DNA from: Schistosoma mansoni
Lineage: Eukaryota; Platyhelminthes; Trematoda; Strigeidida; Schistosomatidae
Reading direction: 5' to 3'
Length of the DNA stretch: 64,000 nt
Assembly: GCF_000237925.1 (NCBI RefSeq)
Contig: NW_017386085.1
Span: 248,001-312,000, forward strand
Made by a program: the position numbers and the translations under genes. The notes under the pieces were generated by a model. It was not told the origin of the DNA, made no database searches, and was given only the letters and a program-made list of their open reading frames with translations. Positions 14,501 to 25,515 of this stretch are shown piece by piece (position 1 is the first letter of the stretch; every line of letters begins with the position of its first letter).

Positions 14501-17500
14501 TGTCAGTAATAAGAATACATGCCTTATCGACACTGAGATATCCATATATATTAAGTCCTTATTAAATACAATGCTCTAACTTGTTTATCATTACCTGAAA
14601 TATGTATCTTGTCTGCAAAATGTCAAACAAACGACCAACCCCACTTATTTTCTACTAGACAGTTTTTCATGTCATGCATTAAGTTAACAAAAAGACAGTG
14701 ATCTAAGGCTCTGCAGGATACATACGATTCACCACTATCCAATGGTAAGATGTACACTATCTTTTCTAATGATCTTTCTTAACCATCTCATCTGGTTTTG
14801 TTATGATTAAACTCTAGACTTCATGATCTTCATCGTGAGTTTTTCACCTTCAAACATCTTTTTAAGCCCTAAAATACTATTAACATGGCATTCTTATACT
14901 TTCTAATGAACTTATCTACTCTGTAATTATCCTAATTTTAGGAACTAGAGAGGTTTAACTTACTTATCAAAAGAATGGATCAAACCCTTAGAACATTGAA
15001 ACGTGCATTAAATGGTGAAGTTGGTATGTCAGCCGAACTTGATAATGTTGCACGTTCCCTATTTAATGGTCAACTACCAACTATATGGCAGCGTTTGGCT
15101 CCGGCGACTAAAAAGTCTTTAGGCAACTGGATGATACACTTTCATGATCGTCATAAACAATACACTACTTGGGTAAGTTTATAAAATAAGTTTATCACAT
15201 AACATTACATCATTCCTTACTAACCTATTTTAGTTTCTTCTGATAAGAAAATTTTGAACAAAGATGGATAGTGGCTAGCAGTGAAATCCAGAACGCACGT
15301 TTCGTCCTATCAGAGGCTCGTCATCCGGATGAAACGAACGACTTGGATTCCACTGCTAGTTGCCATCCATCTTTGCTTATAATGCTTGTGACTTAAGGCA
15401 ATATTGAGACAATCTGAACAGAATGCACATATGCCAACAAGAGACTGATCAATTGTAGTCCTAAACATCAGCAGGGAGATACAAACAAACAATACAACAT
15501 GAATAAAATTTTAAGTTCATTGTAAAATACTATTTTCAATACCATATAAAGAATGTTTTAAAACGATGATGAAGATTTGTACCTCATATAGGTGTTTTTG
15601 ATTGTGTTACATCCAGACAATCACTAGCACAAATTTGACTAGGAAAACGTAAAAAACTATTAATCGATGAAATTCAAAGAATACTAAAAAACTTCTTGGA
15701 GCACTGTGTTCAGGTCATTTCGCAATCACCTGAATTATCGACATGAGGCTCGTTCAGCAATCAATTTAGAAAAGTTAAATAATCACGCTACATGGAGCAA
15801 GCTCATAAAACACAACCAAAGAACAGTTTTCGGTAGCTTTTAAAAAGCATATTCCTTAAACATAGTTCCTTAATAAATGACTGGTAGTTGAGTGTTCTAA
15901 AACATGGATTAGTATCCAACATTGATAGACAGTTAAGTAATAATTTATTCTGATGTAGTAATGAGTAAATTAAGTTTATTTGAACAGATAAATACTGAAA
16001 TCTCAATTTTTATTCTCCTTAATACTGAAAATCTAATTCGAACTTAACACAGTTCAGTTTTAAAGATTATTATGATTGGTAGGTTAATGTAATAATTTCA
16101 AATGCTAATCAAATAATAGTGGGATTGAATTCAATTTGATTATATCCTTGTAGTGTAGATGTTTTTCAAATAATGTACTTTTGTATAATGACATAGATTA
16201 ATCGGATGAGGTACAAAACTTAATATCCAGTAATATGTTCGTGTACGTATGTAAGCGTCAGAGTAGGTGTAACAGTTATAAGTAAACAAAGAATGATTGG
16301 TTAGTTAAATTCAATGGATTTTGAAGTAAACAACGGTTTGTATAGTCAAATCTTAAGATTATGAACCAGTATAATAGGAGTGAATAAGTCTGACAACTTT
16401 AAATATCCATCTCAGTCGCCGGATTTAAAGGTCATATTTTCTACAACTAAAAGGATTTGAAGCCTGATAATTTTTTCCGCCCGTTTTATATTCTCGCACA
16501 ATGGGGAACTACTGAATAATCTTCTCTTTATAGTATTCAAAGTAATGTGGGTTATTATCAACCGACTAGAAATTTTTGTTATAACTGTACACATTCCCTC
16601 TGTAAGGCAGTTACAAGCACGAGAATATAATTATTCAAAATAAAGGTTATTTAAACAACCTACAAAAATAACTGAATTCCTAGAACCAACAGGAAGTGGT
16701 TGATCTAGACGACGTTAGTACTTTACGAACCCAGAGCCCAAGACAAACAACTAGCCAAAATATATGGTCAATAAAATCCACAAATGAACCTGTCGCGACA
16801 ACCTTTATGGAACAGTCTGTCAAATTCATTGACTTTCAAGAAAGAAATAAAACAAATTCATCCAGAAACCAAGATTTAATTGTAGCGTTACATACCCAAC
16901 AGTGCAAAGTGATGGACAACAGAATCAAGACCTTACAGGAAATCGTAAAACATATGTAATTCTTTTAATTGAATTTATGTTTTCGAAATCAGTAGACTGA
17001 AATAAATATAGAATCTATCTCTCCAGTAAAAAGCGGCAACAAAAAGGAAACTTCCAATTACAAGTGACGATTTATTCAATAGAAGAGAATCAAAGATTTA
17101 CGGTTAGTCAAAGGGAAACTTCACAAATAATCAGAAGAAGGAAATTTAATCCAACCCAATCATAAATGAAAAGAACTAAGTCAATGACAAAATTTCCACG
17201 ATTTGGATCAACAGAAAAGTAACGAGAATAGCTAAATCAAATAATGATCATCAAAAGGAAGATCATGATAGAAATTCTGGACGAATTATTCCCCGTTATG
17301 CAACTATGGGAAAGCTACCTATAATTTATATGATAACTTACCTTTTATAACAAATTGTACACAATATGATATTTAGACAGATGTTTAAACTTGAACTCAT
17401 GAGAAATGAAACCCATAAACTGTTAAGATTTGATCCAATTATCCGATGAAACCTTCATACTTATTTACAAAGTTATAGTAGTATGTAACATTCACTAGAA

Positions 17501-20204
17501 GTTATGAGATTATAATTTTGACTTTAATGTAAAAATATGAACATTATACTTCATTATGATGAATTAAAACTAATTTCTACTGACTTCTACAAAACTTCAG
17601 TATCCATTAGATTTAGATACCTAGATATTTTTAGTAATTTTATCTACCTGAGTAATAGATTAACTACTATGAGATTAATAATCAGAATAGTTGACGTTAT
17701 ATCCCGAAGAGAATTATGAATGGTAAATTTTGAGGACTATTTATGGACCAATATGATATGTATATTTCTATTGTATAATCGTTAAGTAACTTAAGTATTC
17801 ATATTAATGTTCCCTTTATTATGAGCTTTATTTTGACCCATAGACTATTACTGTACGATTTACCATTCTTGAGTTATGTCCGGTCTATCAACTACTATTT
17901 CCCTTATTCACAGCCACATTTGGCCAAATCTTGTACAAATGTTATTTTCTATTTTATGTTACGATGTGGTCAGTTTGTTTGGTATATAAACCCAGTATGT
18001 TTGAGAATAATGATTCATATTTCAGAGGTTGTTATTGGTGCTCTGGACTTAACTGGCTGGGCTAGACAGAAAGCAGGACTGATAAGTACTCAAGACTGCT
18101 CATACGGCTTTTGTGCATCATTGCGCTGATCGATAGTTCACTCCTCTCTGATTGGTGGGAATCATCACGTCATATATAAAGTGGGCACTCAGGCAATCAG
18201 AATAACAGTTGATATTTTCTTGTTTAAACTAGAAAAATAGTTCAGTTAAGCAGCTTATTAAAAAGTTCATATTTAATGTCAATATACTAATGAGTTTTCT
18301 ATATTTTTACTTTTTATACACTACATCTATAAGTTATTATATATTATTACCTTGATGACTTACTTCTACGTAAATTATACTCAGTACTTCAAAATGTTTG
18401 GTGATTTCTGAGTTTTTTCTTGTTGAATGATACAATACACTCTTTCTTTGCCGTAGACTACTATTGTAATGAACGAGAATATATGTGGGGATAATTGAAT
18501 GTATTTGAATACAAAATTACAGAACATCTTAGTAAAATCTGAGGTCCATACAGCAAATACTTCATTAGAAAAATGCCAACCAATCGTCTCAGACTTATTC
18601 GGTCTTTCATTTCTACACCAATCATTCTTTGTTCTCATTCTCTTTTCTTTGATCTTCTTAAACTTCTGCCTCCAGGCATTTCACTTTCGATTGGCGATAC
18701 ATACTATTTATATTTATCGACATCAGTAGTACACACCACACTGTTTGTAAATTAATCATCAATGTAATTATTCAGCTCAAGTAAATGATACAACATTGAA
18801 AATGAACAAAATTTTCTGTGCATAGTCTTTAATTGGTTTATGACAATGTTATTTTATTAAAGAAAAATCATAAATTCATATTCTATAATTTTATAGGATG
18901 CATTTACCATTAATTTTGGTTTTCCTTTTGAACTTATAACTGTAAAACCTTAAGGGGGGTTATTGGAAAGAACATCTTTCCTTCATTTATATGTATTTTA
19001 AGATAATGTGGACTTTTTAACGGTTAAGGTGAATAAGTTGATGAACTTCACAACTGTATTTTATCTATAGTGTGAATAACAAGAATAAAATTTCGTCTTA
19101 GTATTACATTAGATAAACTGACTTATCGATATAACTGTGAACATATATATAAACTGTGTCTGAAATATTAACTTGTTTCATTATACTACCAAGAGACTGA
19201 TAAGTCTTGTTGATTGAACGCTATACTCGGATACTAAGCTAGTCTCGTAAACCCCAAGCTAGAACTACACAGCGACTTGAACACGAGAGAAAAGACGCAA
19301 AATATACGAGAAGCACTTTACTCCATAGGTTCATTTATGTACAGAAAATATAGGGTTTTTATAGTATTTTAGAAGACCTTGAGGTTTTCCTGGAAATTCC
19401 AGTATACTACTAAACATAGTAGCAGTGTAGAAATCAGCCAATCAGAACCTCTGCATGTGACTTTTCATTTTCGCAATATTTCTAGCAAAACTTCTAATCA
19501 AACACTGATTGGATAAAATGCTTCTTAATGTTTCCTGAGCTTGTCATGTCTATAGCGAGAAACTTGCAGGATCGTCTCAACAGAGACTTTAAACTATGTA
19601 GATGTGAAAACAATTTTAATTGATAAGTAAATCCAAAAATTGTTTTTGTTTTTTTCGTCTTAATCTCATTCTTGACATGTTAGTGCGGATTTTTTATATT
19701 GTTACTTCAATATTTCACTTTTTTACACAGATTGAAAATGGTGATCCAGGTGTCATCTGGTTATCAGGTCTACATATTCCTGAATCGTTTTTGATGGCTT
19801 TAACTCAAACAACATGTCGTCGTAATGGATGGCCATTGGACAAAAGTGTATTATATACAGCTGTAACTCAATATACAGATTCTACTGAAATACAAGAACG
19901 AGCACATCAAGGATGTTTTGTTCAAGGACTGTATTTAGAGGGTGCAAGCTGGGATTTAGCTAAAGGTTGTTTGAAACGTCAAAAATCACGACAATTAGTT
20001 CAACCCTTGCCTATTCTTAGAGTTAATGCCATTGAAGCACATCGTTTAAAATTACAAAACACATTTTGTACTCCAGTTTACGTTACTTCAGAAAGACGGA
20101 ATGCAATGGGAGTTGGATTCGTTTTCGAAGCTTATTTAAAAACTGAAGTTCATCCTAGTCATTGGGTGTTACAAGGTGTATGTCTCACTCTAAATACTGA
20201 CTAG
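2316..20204 (+). CDS. DNAH10: Axonemal dynein heavy chain 10, C-terminal part (5 exons)
   Basis: Motor subunit of the axonemal inner-arm dynein I1/f, which drives ciliary and flagellar bending by ATP hydrolysis. Exons 2316-2578, 4124-5147, 7972-8252, 14942-15172 and 19731-20204 join in frame with GT/AG borders and encode about 756 residues. They cover the end of the motor ring (AAA6 region, containing ILSPGSDP and MGQGQEK, then [10 protein letters not shown]) and the C-terminal domain ([38 protein letters not shown]). The match to vertebrate DNAH10 as I remember it is close and collinear down to the final residues, closer than to DNAH2. Vertebrate DNAH10 is about 4,500 residues, so only the last sixth is here. 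The four introns (1.5-6.7 kb) are full of retroelements. Nothing upstream of 2316 in the window looks like the preceding exon. Confidence 0.95.
3421..3870 (-). repeat. Sm-alpha SINE: one 334-base unit plus start of the next, head to tail
   Basis: Read on the minus strand, a full unit (tRNA-like head with GGGTTCGAGTCCC, hammerhead, 3' region) spans 3421-3754, and the same tail sequence starts again at 3755, offset 334. The second unit breaks at about 3815 and folds back into plus-oriented hammerhead 3' sequence (TCCTGGATTCCACTG) to 3870. Confidence 0.8.
3570..3625 (-). ncRNA. Hammerhead ribozyme, probably inactive
   Basis: On the minus strand: core CTGACTA (3613-3607), stem II closed by AGTCCC/GGAC, GAAA (3592-3589) and GTC cleavage triplet (3583-3581). 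The core should be CTGANGA; here the G at position 8 is T, and stem I pairing is weak, so self-cleavage is not expected. Confidence 0.7.
4124..5147 (+). CDS. DNAH10: DNAH10 exon with AAA6 region
   Basis: The exon starts after CTCCTAG with TGG TAT GAA and ends at AATC|GTAAGT in phase 1. It holds [56 protein letters not shown] and [11 protein letters not shown] in the order expected for an axonemal dynein. The exon is markedly AT-rich through third-position A/T use. Confidence 0.95.
5205..5290 (+). repeat. Second hammerhead-SINE family, 3' fragment
   Basis: Contains TTGAGGAGTCCGAC, GGACGAAACGGCCGTC, GCTTCCAGG and the CTCAACTATTAAAA tail. The head is missing, and the core has T for the essential C3, so the ribozyme is probably dead. 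It lies in a DNAH10 intron. Confidence 0.7.
5320..5780 (-). mobile_element. BEL/Pao LTR-retroelement fossil, protease to RT junction
   Basis: Minus-strand reading gives the hallmark Pao protease stretch ([19 protein letters not shown], then GGRKKP) followed by the short linker leading to reverse transcriptase. No LTRs, RT core or integrase are present. It is a broken, old fragment, with at least one break, lying in a DNAH10 intron. Confidence 0.7.
5781..7971 (+). other. DNAH10 intron, no recognised feature
   Basis: AT-rich. Short open frames at 5957-6505 show no family features. Only the hairpin at 7289-7311 stands out. Confidence 0.5.
7289..7311. repeat. Perfect hairpin
   Basis: CCTCCTCTA and TAGAGGAGG pair perfectly around a 5-base loop within a DNAH10 intron. 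No feature context suggests a function. Confidence 0.4.
7972..8252 (+). CDS. DNAH10: DNAH10 exon
   Basis: The first two bases complete an Arg codon with the last base of the previous exon. The exon encodes [16 protein letters not shown] and then [10 protein letters not shown], and ends at CAG|GTAAAT in phase 0. These are landmark strings of dynein heavy chain C-terminal domains. Confidence 0.93.
9159..9480 (-). repeat. LTR (3' LTR in element orientation)
   Basis: 322 bases, TG...CA, 99% identical to 13698-14019. Integrase-side LTR of the Gypsy element. Confidence 0.93.
13698..14019 (-). repeat. LTR (5' LTR in element orientation)
   Basis: 322 bases. The first inner bases on the minus strand, TGGCGACGAGG, are where a tRNA primer-binding site is expected; the tRNA was not identified. 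Confidence 0.93.
14141..14941 (+). other. DNAH10 intron, no recognised feature
   Basis: AT-rich unique-looking sequence between the RTE derivative and the next exon. Confidence 0.5.
14942..15172 (+). CDS. DNAH10: DNAH10 exon
   Basis: The exon starts after ATTTTAG with GAA CTA GAG AGG TTT and ends TGG|GTAAGT. It encodes [26 protein letters not shown] and SLGNWMIHF. Length is 77 codons, phase 0 at both ends. The 6.7 kb intron before it contains the Ty3/Gypsy element. Confidence 0.94.
15240..15500 (-). repeat. Sm-alpha SINE with foldback
   Basis: Arms 15259-15290 and 15344-15375 (32 bases, about five mismatches) are inverted copies of the hammerhead 3' flank. Between them lies a minus-strand hammerhead with A in place of the essential C3. 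The usual SINE 3' region (CACATATGCC, AGAGACTGATCA) continues to 15490. Confidence 0.7.
15501..17689 (+). other. DNAH10 intron, no firm feature
   Basis: Contains an 87-codon open frame at 16696-16959 of fairly protein-like composition but no recognised family. The rest is AT-rich without landmarks. Confidence 0.4.
17695..18207 (+). mobile_element. Solo LTR, same family as 63330-63828
   Basis: 513 bases flanked by a 5-base duplication GTTGA (17690-17694 and 18208-18212). It ends in CA and contains a TATATAAACC box. Homologous end to end with the solo LTR at 63330-63828, though diverged (shared CTATTAC, CTTGTACAA, TATATAAACC). No internal retroelement sequence. Superfamily not identified; an old fossil. 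Confidence 0.72.
18213..19209 (+). other. DNAH10 intron, no firm feature
   Basis: A block near 18690-18745 (GATACATACTATTTATAT, CATCAGTAGTACACACC) also occurs, reversed, near 36425-36480, so part of it is a repeat. Confidence 0.4.
19210..19560. repeat. Dispersed repeat, LTR-like, unidentified
   Basis: Bases 19220-19330 resemble 29225-29350 (shared ACTTGAACACGAG-type core and a nearby TTTACT/ACTCC), so this is a repeat family. A TGTTGATTG start and CTCAACA end suggest an LTR, but no target duplication was found. Confidence 0.35.
19731..20204 (+). CDS. DNAH10: DNAH10 terminal exon
   Basis: The exon begins after the TTTTTTACACAG acceptor (ATT GAA AAT GGT) and ends with TAG at 20202-20204. It encodes [48 protein letters not shown] and the final [15 protein letters not shown], the usual end of this dynein class. 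Confidence 0.95.
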   Translation: MENGDPGVIWLSGLHIPESFLMALTQTTCRRNGWPLDKSVLYTAVTQYTDSTEIQERAHQGCFVQGLYLEGASWDLAKGCLKRQKSRQLVQPLPILRVNAIEAHRLKLQNTFCTPVYVTSERRNAMGVGFVFEAYLKTEVHPSHWVLQGVCLTLNTD

Positions 20205-20309
20205 TAACAATGTTTTTCTGATGGCTACATTGTGATTAGGAATTTTTACTAATTTTCACTACAATGTTTCATTTCCAATATCTATGACAAACTAACATTT
20301 TGTAGATGA

Positions 20310-20315
20310 AATAAA
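20310..20315 (+). promoter_or_regulatory. Candidate polyadenylation signal of DNAH10
   Basis: A canonical AATAAA lies 106 bases after the DNAH10 stop codon. It is the first such hexamer in the 3' flank, so it probably ends this transcript. In AT-rich DNA the motif alone is weak evidence. Confidence 0.45.
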
Positions 20316-21387
20316 TAGAGAATAGTTTCCATTTATCATATCTCTGATGATAACTTGAGTGTTACATTATCTCTACACGTTTTCATCAAAATACTAAGTA
20401 ATCTATAGACGATTTTTTATTAATTTTCAATCAAATAGTTATACTTAAAATTTCGTCATGAACGATACCGGTAGATTATTCTGTTTGTTCATTGTTTTTG
20501 TGATTCAAATTCATGTTGACGCTTTTATTTCAATACATTTTACTGATATTATCTATATTTACCTATGACAAAGCGAAATATTAGTTGTTAGACTATACAA
20601 ACAGTATTTAGAGTATTTAAACAATCAAGTTATCAGAACTTTTCTACTGGTGTTCTCTATGTCAGTTGAGCAATCACTGATGAGAAGATTCAATTAACAA
20701 GAAAAACTGGCTACCGATGGAATTTTGATGGAGGTAGCTGAACAGAGACTTTACTTATGGAACTAAACTCCAAGCCCCGACGATGAATGTCAGAAAATAA
20801 AGTCATTAAATGGATGAAAAAACCGGGACTTCCAGTGATAAAACTGTCATTTATGTACAGAGTACTCAACCAAAACAGTATTACGATAAATATTCTGTCA
20901 AATAAAATGTAAATTACAAAGGCCATAAATAAAAAGCAATCAATGGGGCTACTTTTCAGCCAGGCACACAGAATCCTTTGAACGAATCTTGAAGACTCAA
21001 GATTCTTGTGTGACATACTACGGAATATATTGTAAGATTGCAGATCAGTGAAACTTCATATACGATGTATTATTTGAGACAAAAAAGGTTGTTTACCTAC
21101 CAAATATGTCAAGGGAAATTTAAAGATATGAAATGTAAGGAAGCTTAGGCTTAGGAATGAAGAAGTCCCCATTAGATTTGGTAGCTAAGGAAGTTAGAAC
21201 CTAAAGGCTATCAATCACAGCTAACAGTATATTCACTGACCCAGTTCGTGATAGTAAAAATCCCACAGATTCGCTAAAGCCATATAACAAGTGGTCTCTG
21301 TGATGTTGCCTGTCAAATAGACAAACACTTGGGAGTAATTTTCCTTTACAGATTTGTGCTCTGCGGAATTCTCTTTCTTTATCTAAG
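20316..21387. other. Intergenic, no recognised feature
   Basis: Follows the DNAH10 end. A 101-codon minus-strand frame at 20711-21016 has no family features. Confidence 0.45.
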
Positions 21388-24200
21388 TGTACCAAAGACA
21401 CAATTTTCCCGTTTCCTGTGACCTTGCACGAACTCGTTTACACTCGGCAGTTGCGCTTTTAAGCTTCGGTACATCTCGGAATTCTTTCAATACCACGAGA
21501 TCACTGACAGATATATTTTATTTCAACCCTCAACAGCCTTCTGGTTTTTGACCTGCCAAGAGATTCAACTCAATACCTGGCACGTAATCTTCCTGTGGAG
21601 CCGGACTTCTAACAAGAGCAGTTCTGATTCATTCGGATAGGTGATTAATTTGGAGAGAACTTGTAATTTGCCATTGGGTATTAAATCCTGTCTTTCGTGT
21701 AGTAAGCTTCATCTTCGTACTTCATGTCAATTTCGTTATGCGTGTTGCCATAAAAGTGGAAAAGCTGAAAAGATTCAAACAGTTTCTAAAAGTTCCAGGT
21801 AGCCTACTACTCAAACATTGAACGATGGTGGATCAAGACCAGCTGATTTGGACAGAACCGCCCTTCTGTCCAATTCGTTGTCACACACTATAGCCATTAG
21901 AATTACTTCACATTTCGTGCAGAAACTAGATGCTAACACCAGCAGGATTAATTCACTTTTTGTTGACCGATCCAATATACCAGAAGCCTGCATCCCCCGA
22001 GCCAGGTCACGTTCACGTAAAATCGTAACTACTCGCCCTAAGCGGGCATATTCCAGGCCACGCCAAAGGGTGGTTTCGAAAGCGATGTCTGGTTGTTGTT
22101 GGTTCCACCATGCCTTCGGGGCCGGCGCTCGCCGTTGTCGAGCCCCCTGCTCATCCTAGGCGAGAAATTCCTGAGCAGGCGAGTAAATGTGGCCGTACTC
22201 GCCGGCCCTTCACCTCAGGTTGGCCGTTTGTTTTATGCAAACGATTATCGCACTAACTCTGGGTACCAGTAGATACAAGTGCCCAGTTCTCTATTGTACC
22301 TATTATTAGCAGTAAGTCCCAAGCTACGATGCTTCGTCTACGCGCTACGAATGGCTCAGTCATTCCTACCTATAGTACACGACAGCTTATGGTCAACCTG
22401 AGCAACCGACGACAGTATCTGTGGACGTTCATCATTACCGGTGTTTCTACAGAATCACAAGTGTATTTCATTCGCCTGACGATATATTTCACGCTTTGTT
22501 TCAGAACCCCTTCCATTACGTCTATTACGGCGGAGACAGTTGCTCACCGCTTCGTAGAATGATGGATAGCGTCGTACGGTTGTCCCTCAAATGTAAAAAC
22601 CGACCGAGGACAACAATCCGAGTCCAAACTATTCACCTTGCTGACCCGCCTGCTTGGTAAAGAACGCATACACACCACCGCCTACCACCCAGCATCAAAT
22701 GGTTTAGTTGAACGGCTCCTTTGCCAACTTAAAAGTGTATTTTGAGCACACGAAAACGAAAATTGGTACGAAACCTTATCGCTCGTCCCCTTAAGTATCA
22801 GAACAGGCTGAACTTGTACACGGCACGACATGCGCCTGCTTGGGGAATTTTCCATACCACGGGGCAGTAACAAATTCGGTAACCCAGACTACGCCCAACG
22901 GTTGTCTGAATTTATGAGAACACCGCCTCCGGTGTCAACTCGAATACAACATCGACAGGTCGCTCTTTTTCGATAGTTATCTACCTATTCACATGTGTTC
23001 ATGGGATTAAATTCGGTACGCAAACCTTTGCAACAGCATTACGAAGGACCTTTTCAGGTGATTTCCCGTCATGAAAAGGCCTTCAAGGTTCATCGTCATG
23101 GCCGCGTCGAGATAGGTTGAGACTCATGCTGGACCCATCAAACCTACTAGTGGGATCCCCACGTCTACTTCAGACCCCGCACTAGATTCATCAGAGACTT
23201 CATTCTCACGTCCCAGTCAACAGCACGTGTCATCTGCACCATCTACGGACGAGACTTCAGTCTCAAGCCCAGATCAGTACACAACGCCGCCCTTGACTCC
23301 GGGTAAGATTGTAGTTTCACGAGGTACGAACAAGACTACCGTCTCATGTTCCGGCCGCCGAGTACGCCTACCCGACTAACCTCTCAACCAACACATATGA
23401 GGTATATCTCTCTATCCCTATGCTACATGCATGCTACACTTTTCTCCTTTTCTTTGAATTATTTTCTGTATCTTAAGTCCATGCCTCCAACCATCGCCCT
23501 GTTGATACCGTCGAATTCAGTCAACCCTGGCGAAGGCTGGCCTGATCGCCCACGCTCTTGTCAATGTACTCTGTCGATGTTTTCCGGCTACAAATACGTA
23601 TGGCATACATTTGGCCCCGAATTTGGTTATTATGGTAGCTTCCGGTTTCTCGGCTCGATGTGGTTACGCCCTACGTTTGCAGCGTTTTCTGGTTCGGACC
23701 CACACTAACGCAATCTTCAAATTCTGGATAAAAACCACTTTGGTGTGGCATGCTAACTCAAGCAACACATACAGCACGTTTCTCCTGGTACCGTTCTATG
23801 TAAAAGATCTTTGGTGGCAACTTGAGGATCAACGATCGCTTCCTGTTCCACCAATGCCTTCGTCCTACAATCGCACATTTGCCGATCAGTCTCACGAATG
23901 AAACCGCTACGTATCGAAAGTGTAAACCCTTTGCAGCGAGGGTCTCCTGTAGTGACTTAGATTTATGATGAAATCGCGTTTGCTATAACGGAAACAATTT
24001 TTATTATAATCAACTGCACCAGTGATTGTTTTACTTACCCTGTTTGCTTAAGTGTACCAAAAACACGATCTCGGTGTTCCTTCGATAACACGAGATCGCC
24101 AACAAATACATCTTACAATTGCCTTCTGATATTTGGTATTCAGAGAGGTCTAACCTAGTAATTGGCACGTAGTTTTCCTGTAGTAGTGATCATAGTCAAC
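21388..24200 (+). mobile_element. Old Ty3/Gypsy fossil with both LTR remnants
   Basis: Related, diverged LTR remnants occur at 21388-21614 and about 24053-24200 (shared AAGTGTACCAAA, CACGAGATC, TTGGCACGTA-type strings). Between them are the end of gag (CWFHHAFGAGARRCRAPCS near 22.1 kb, typical of CsRn1/Boudicca-like elements of flukes), a start of protease, and the end of integrase (TTAYHPASNGLVERL near 22.7 kb, then a chromo-like tail). Reverse transcriptase is absent. Broken in many places; much older than the 9159-14019 element. Confidence 0.75.
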
Positions 24201-24232
24201 TGCGAACTTGACACCTACTACACCTCGAAATA

Positions 24233-24540
24233 AATAGTCCTGTAAGTCTTCAGCATTGATGCTGACCCCATTAGTTTTTTTGGACACACCATAGTTGAAG
24301 GCCCTCGCTCACACATTTGCACAAGATTACTGTTGGGTACGCAGTCATGCATATCCATTAAAATGGATAGCTATCTTAGACCACACTTTCCTCAACATAC
24401 CGACTATCTTCCTAATACATTTTCGCACTCATTCACTCCTGGCTTCTGATTTAACTGTTTTTAGTATCAATTGTACTGGCGTTATGAACAAAAGCTTTAC
24501 AACCATTGTGCCAGTAAACAGTCGTAAGTGACATGGACGC
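24233..24540 (+). repeat. Dispersed repeat family, copy 1
   Basis: Shares TGTAAGTCTTCA, GATGCTGACC, CATTAGTTTT, GGACACACCATAG and CTTAGACCACAC with 54745-55000 (minus strand) and, more weakly, 48010-48330. No coding capacity or promoter boxes recognised. Confidence 0.55.
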
Positions 24541-25299
24541 TAGTGAAATAAAGTTCGAGCCAGAATTTTAACTCAGTTATTTTGACAGATAGTTCATAAT
24601 TAGCTATCAAAAAAATAATAATAAATTACTGTATACGCAACAGTCATCGCTATACTACGGACCCCAAGGCCACAATTAAATGTATGCTATCATTCAAGAA
24701 GGACTGCAAGCTTCATTTTGGCATCTAGCAATTAGTTTTGTGTAACGCAGCAACTTCTCAGAGCCTATAAACGTTTGGACAGTTGCACAAGAAATTTCAC
24801 TTGTTGGTGAATGCTTACGGAAATAAACTGATTATAGAATAGCTTGAACAGTTCAAATGACTTTTCACTGTGAACTTTCTAACTAATGATTAGTTTTAAT
24901 CATCTGATGAGTGTGATCATAGTAATAACCTAAGCACGCAAAAATGTGAAATGGCCCTTTTCGTTATAGCAGGTGAGAAGACTTGAACTTCCACTTGTTA
25001 CGAGTAGTAACTTAAGATATTTATCAGTAGCAGAATATGATGAGTCACTTTGTTATACTTAAATTATATGTTGTAGCCTTGGTATATTAATTTTATGAGC
25101 ACAAACCAAGTGTATTTTTTAATAAGAGAAATTGTGCTAATCTTACATGTACGAAAGTGATCGATTGCAACAATGACAAAAAACGTCATCAAAAACGGGA
25201 AGCACCTTCTCAGCAAGTTGTTTACTTGATTTAAACTTACAAATCCTAGAGAAAGGGAGAAGTAAATAGTTGCAATCAGGAGTTGAGTATTTCAGTCAG

Positions 25300-25515
25300 T
25301 CTTCAGTAATAAGGATAATAGGTTAATAAACCTGTGTTAATCCTGACAAATCGCCTTCCAGTGAAGGTCCACCTTCTCCTTGAAAATGTTCACTCATGGG
25401 GCTGATACCACTTTTTCGGGTAATGCGTTCCAGTCATTGACCACTCGATGAGAAAAATGGGACCCCACCTTTAGTTTATTAGATCGCGGTTTGTGAACCT
25501 ACTTGCTATTTGTTT
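25300..25515 (-). mobile_element. CR1 LINE 3' end fragment
   Basis: The reverse complement matches the end of the CR1 at 59165-59390: AGGTGGGGTCCCATTTTTCT, GTGGTCAATGACTGGAACGC, then GGATTAACACAGGTT and the GAAGACTGA tail. A typical 5'-truncated LINE insertion. Confidence 0.8.

Noticed and set aside
16696-16959. 87-codon open frame in a DNAH10 intron
   Set aside because: Composition is protein-like, but no family, splice context or neighbouring frame supports a gene. Possibly a piece of an unknown repeat.
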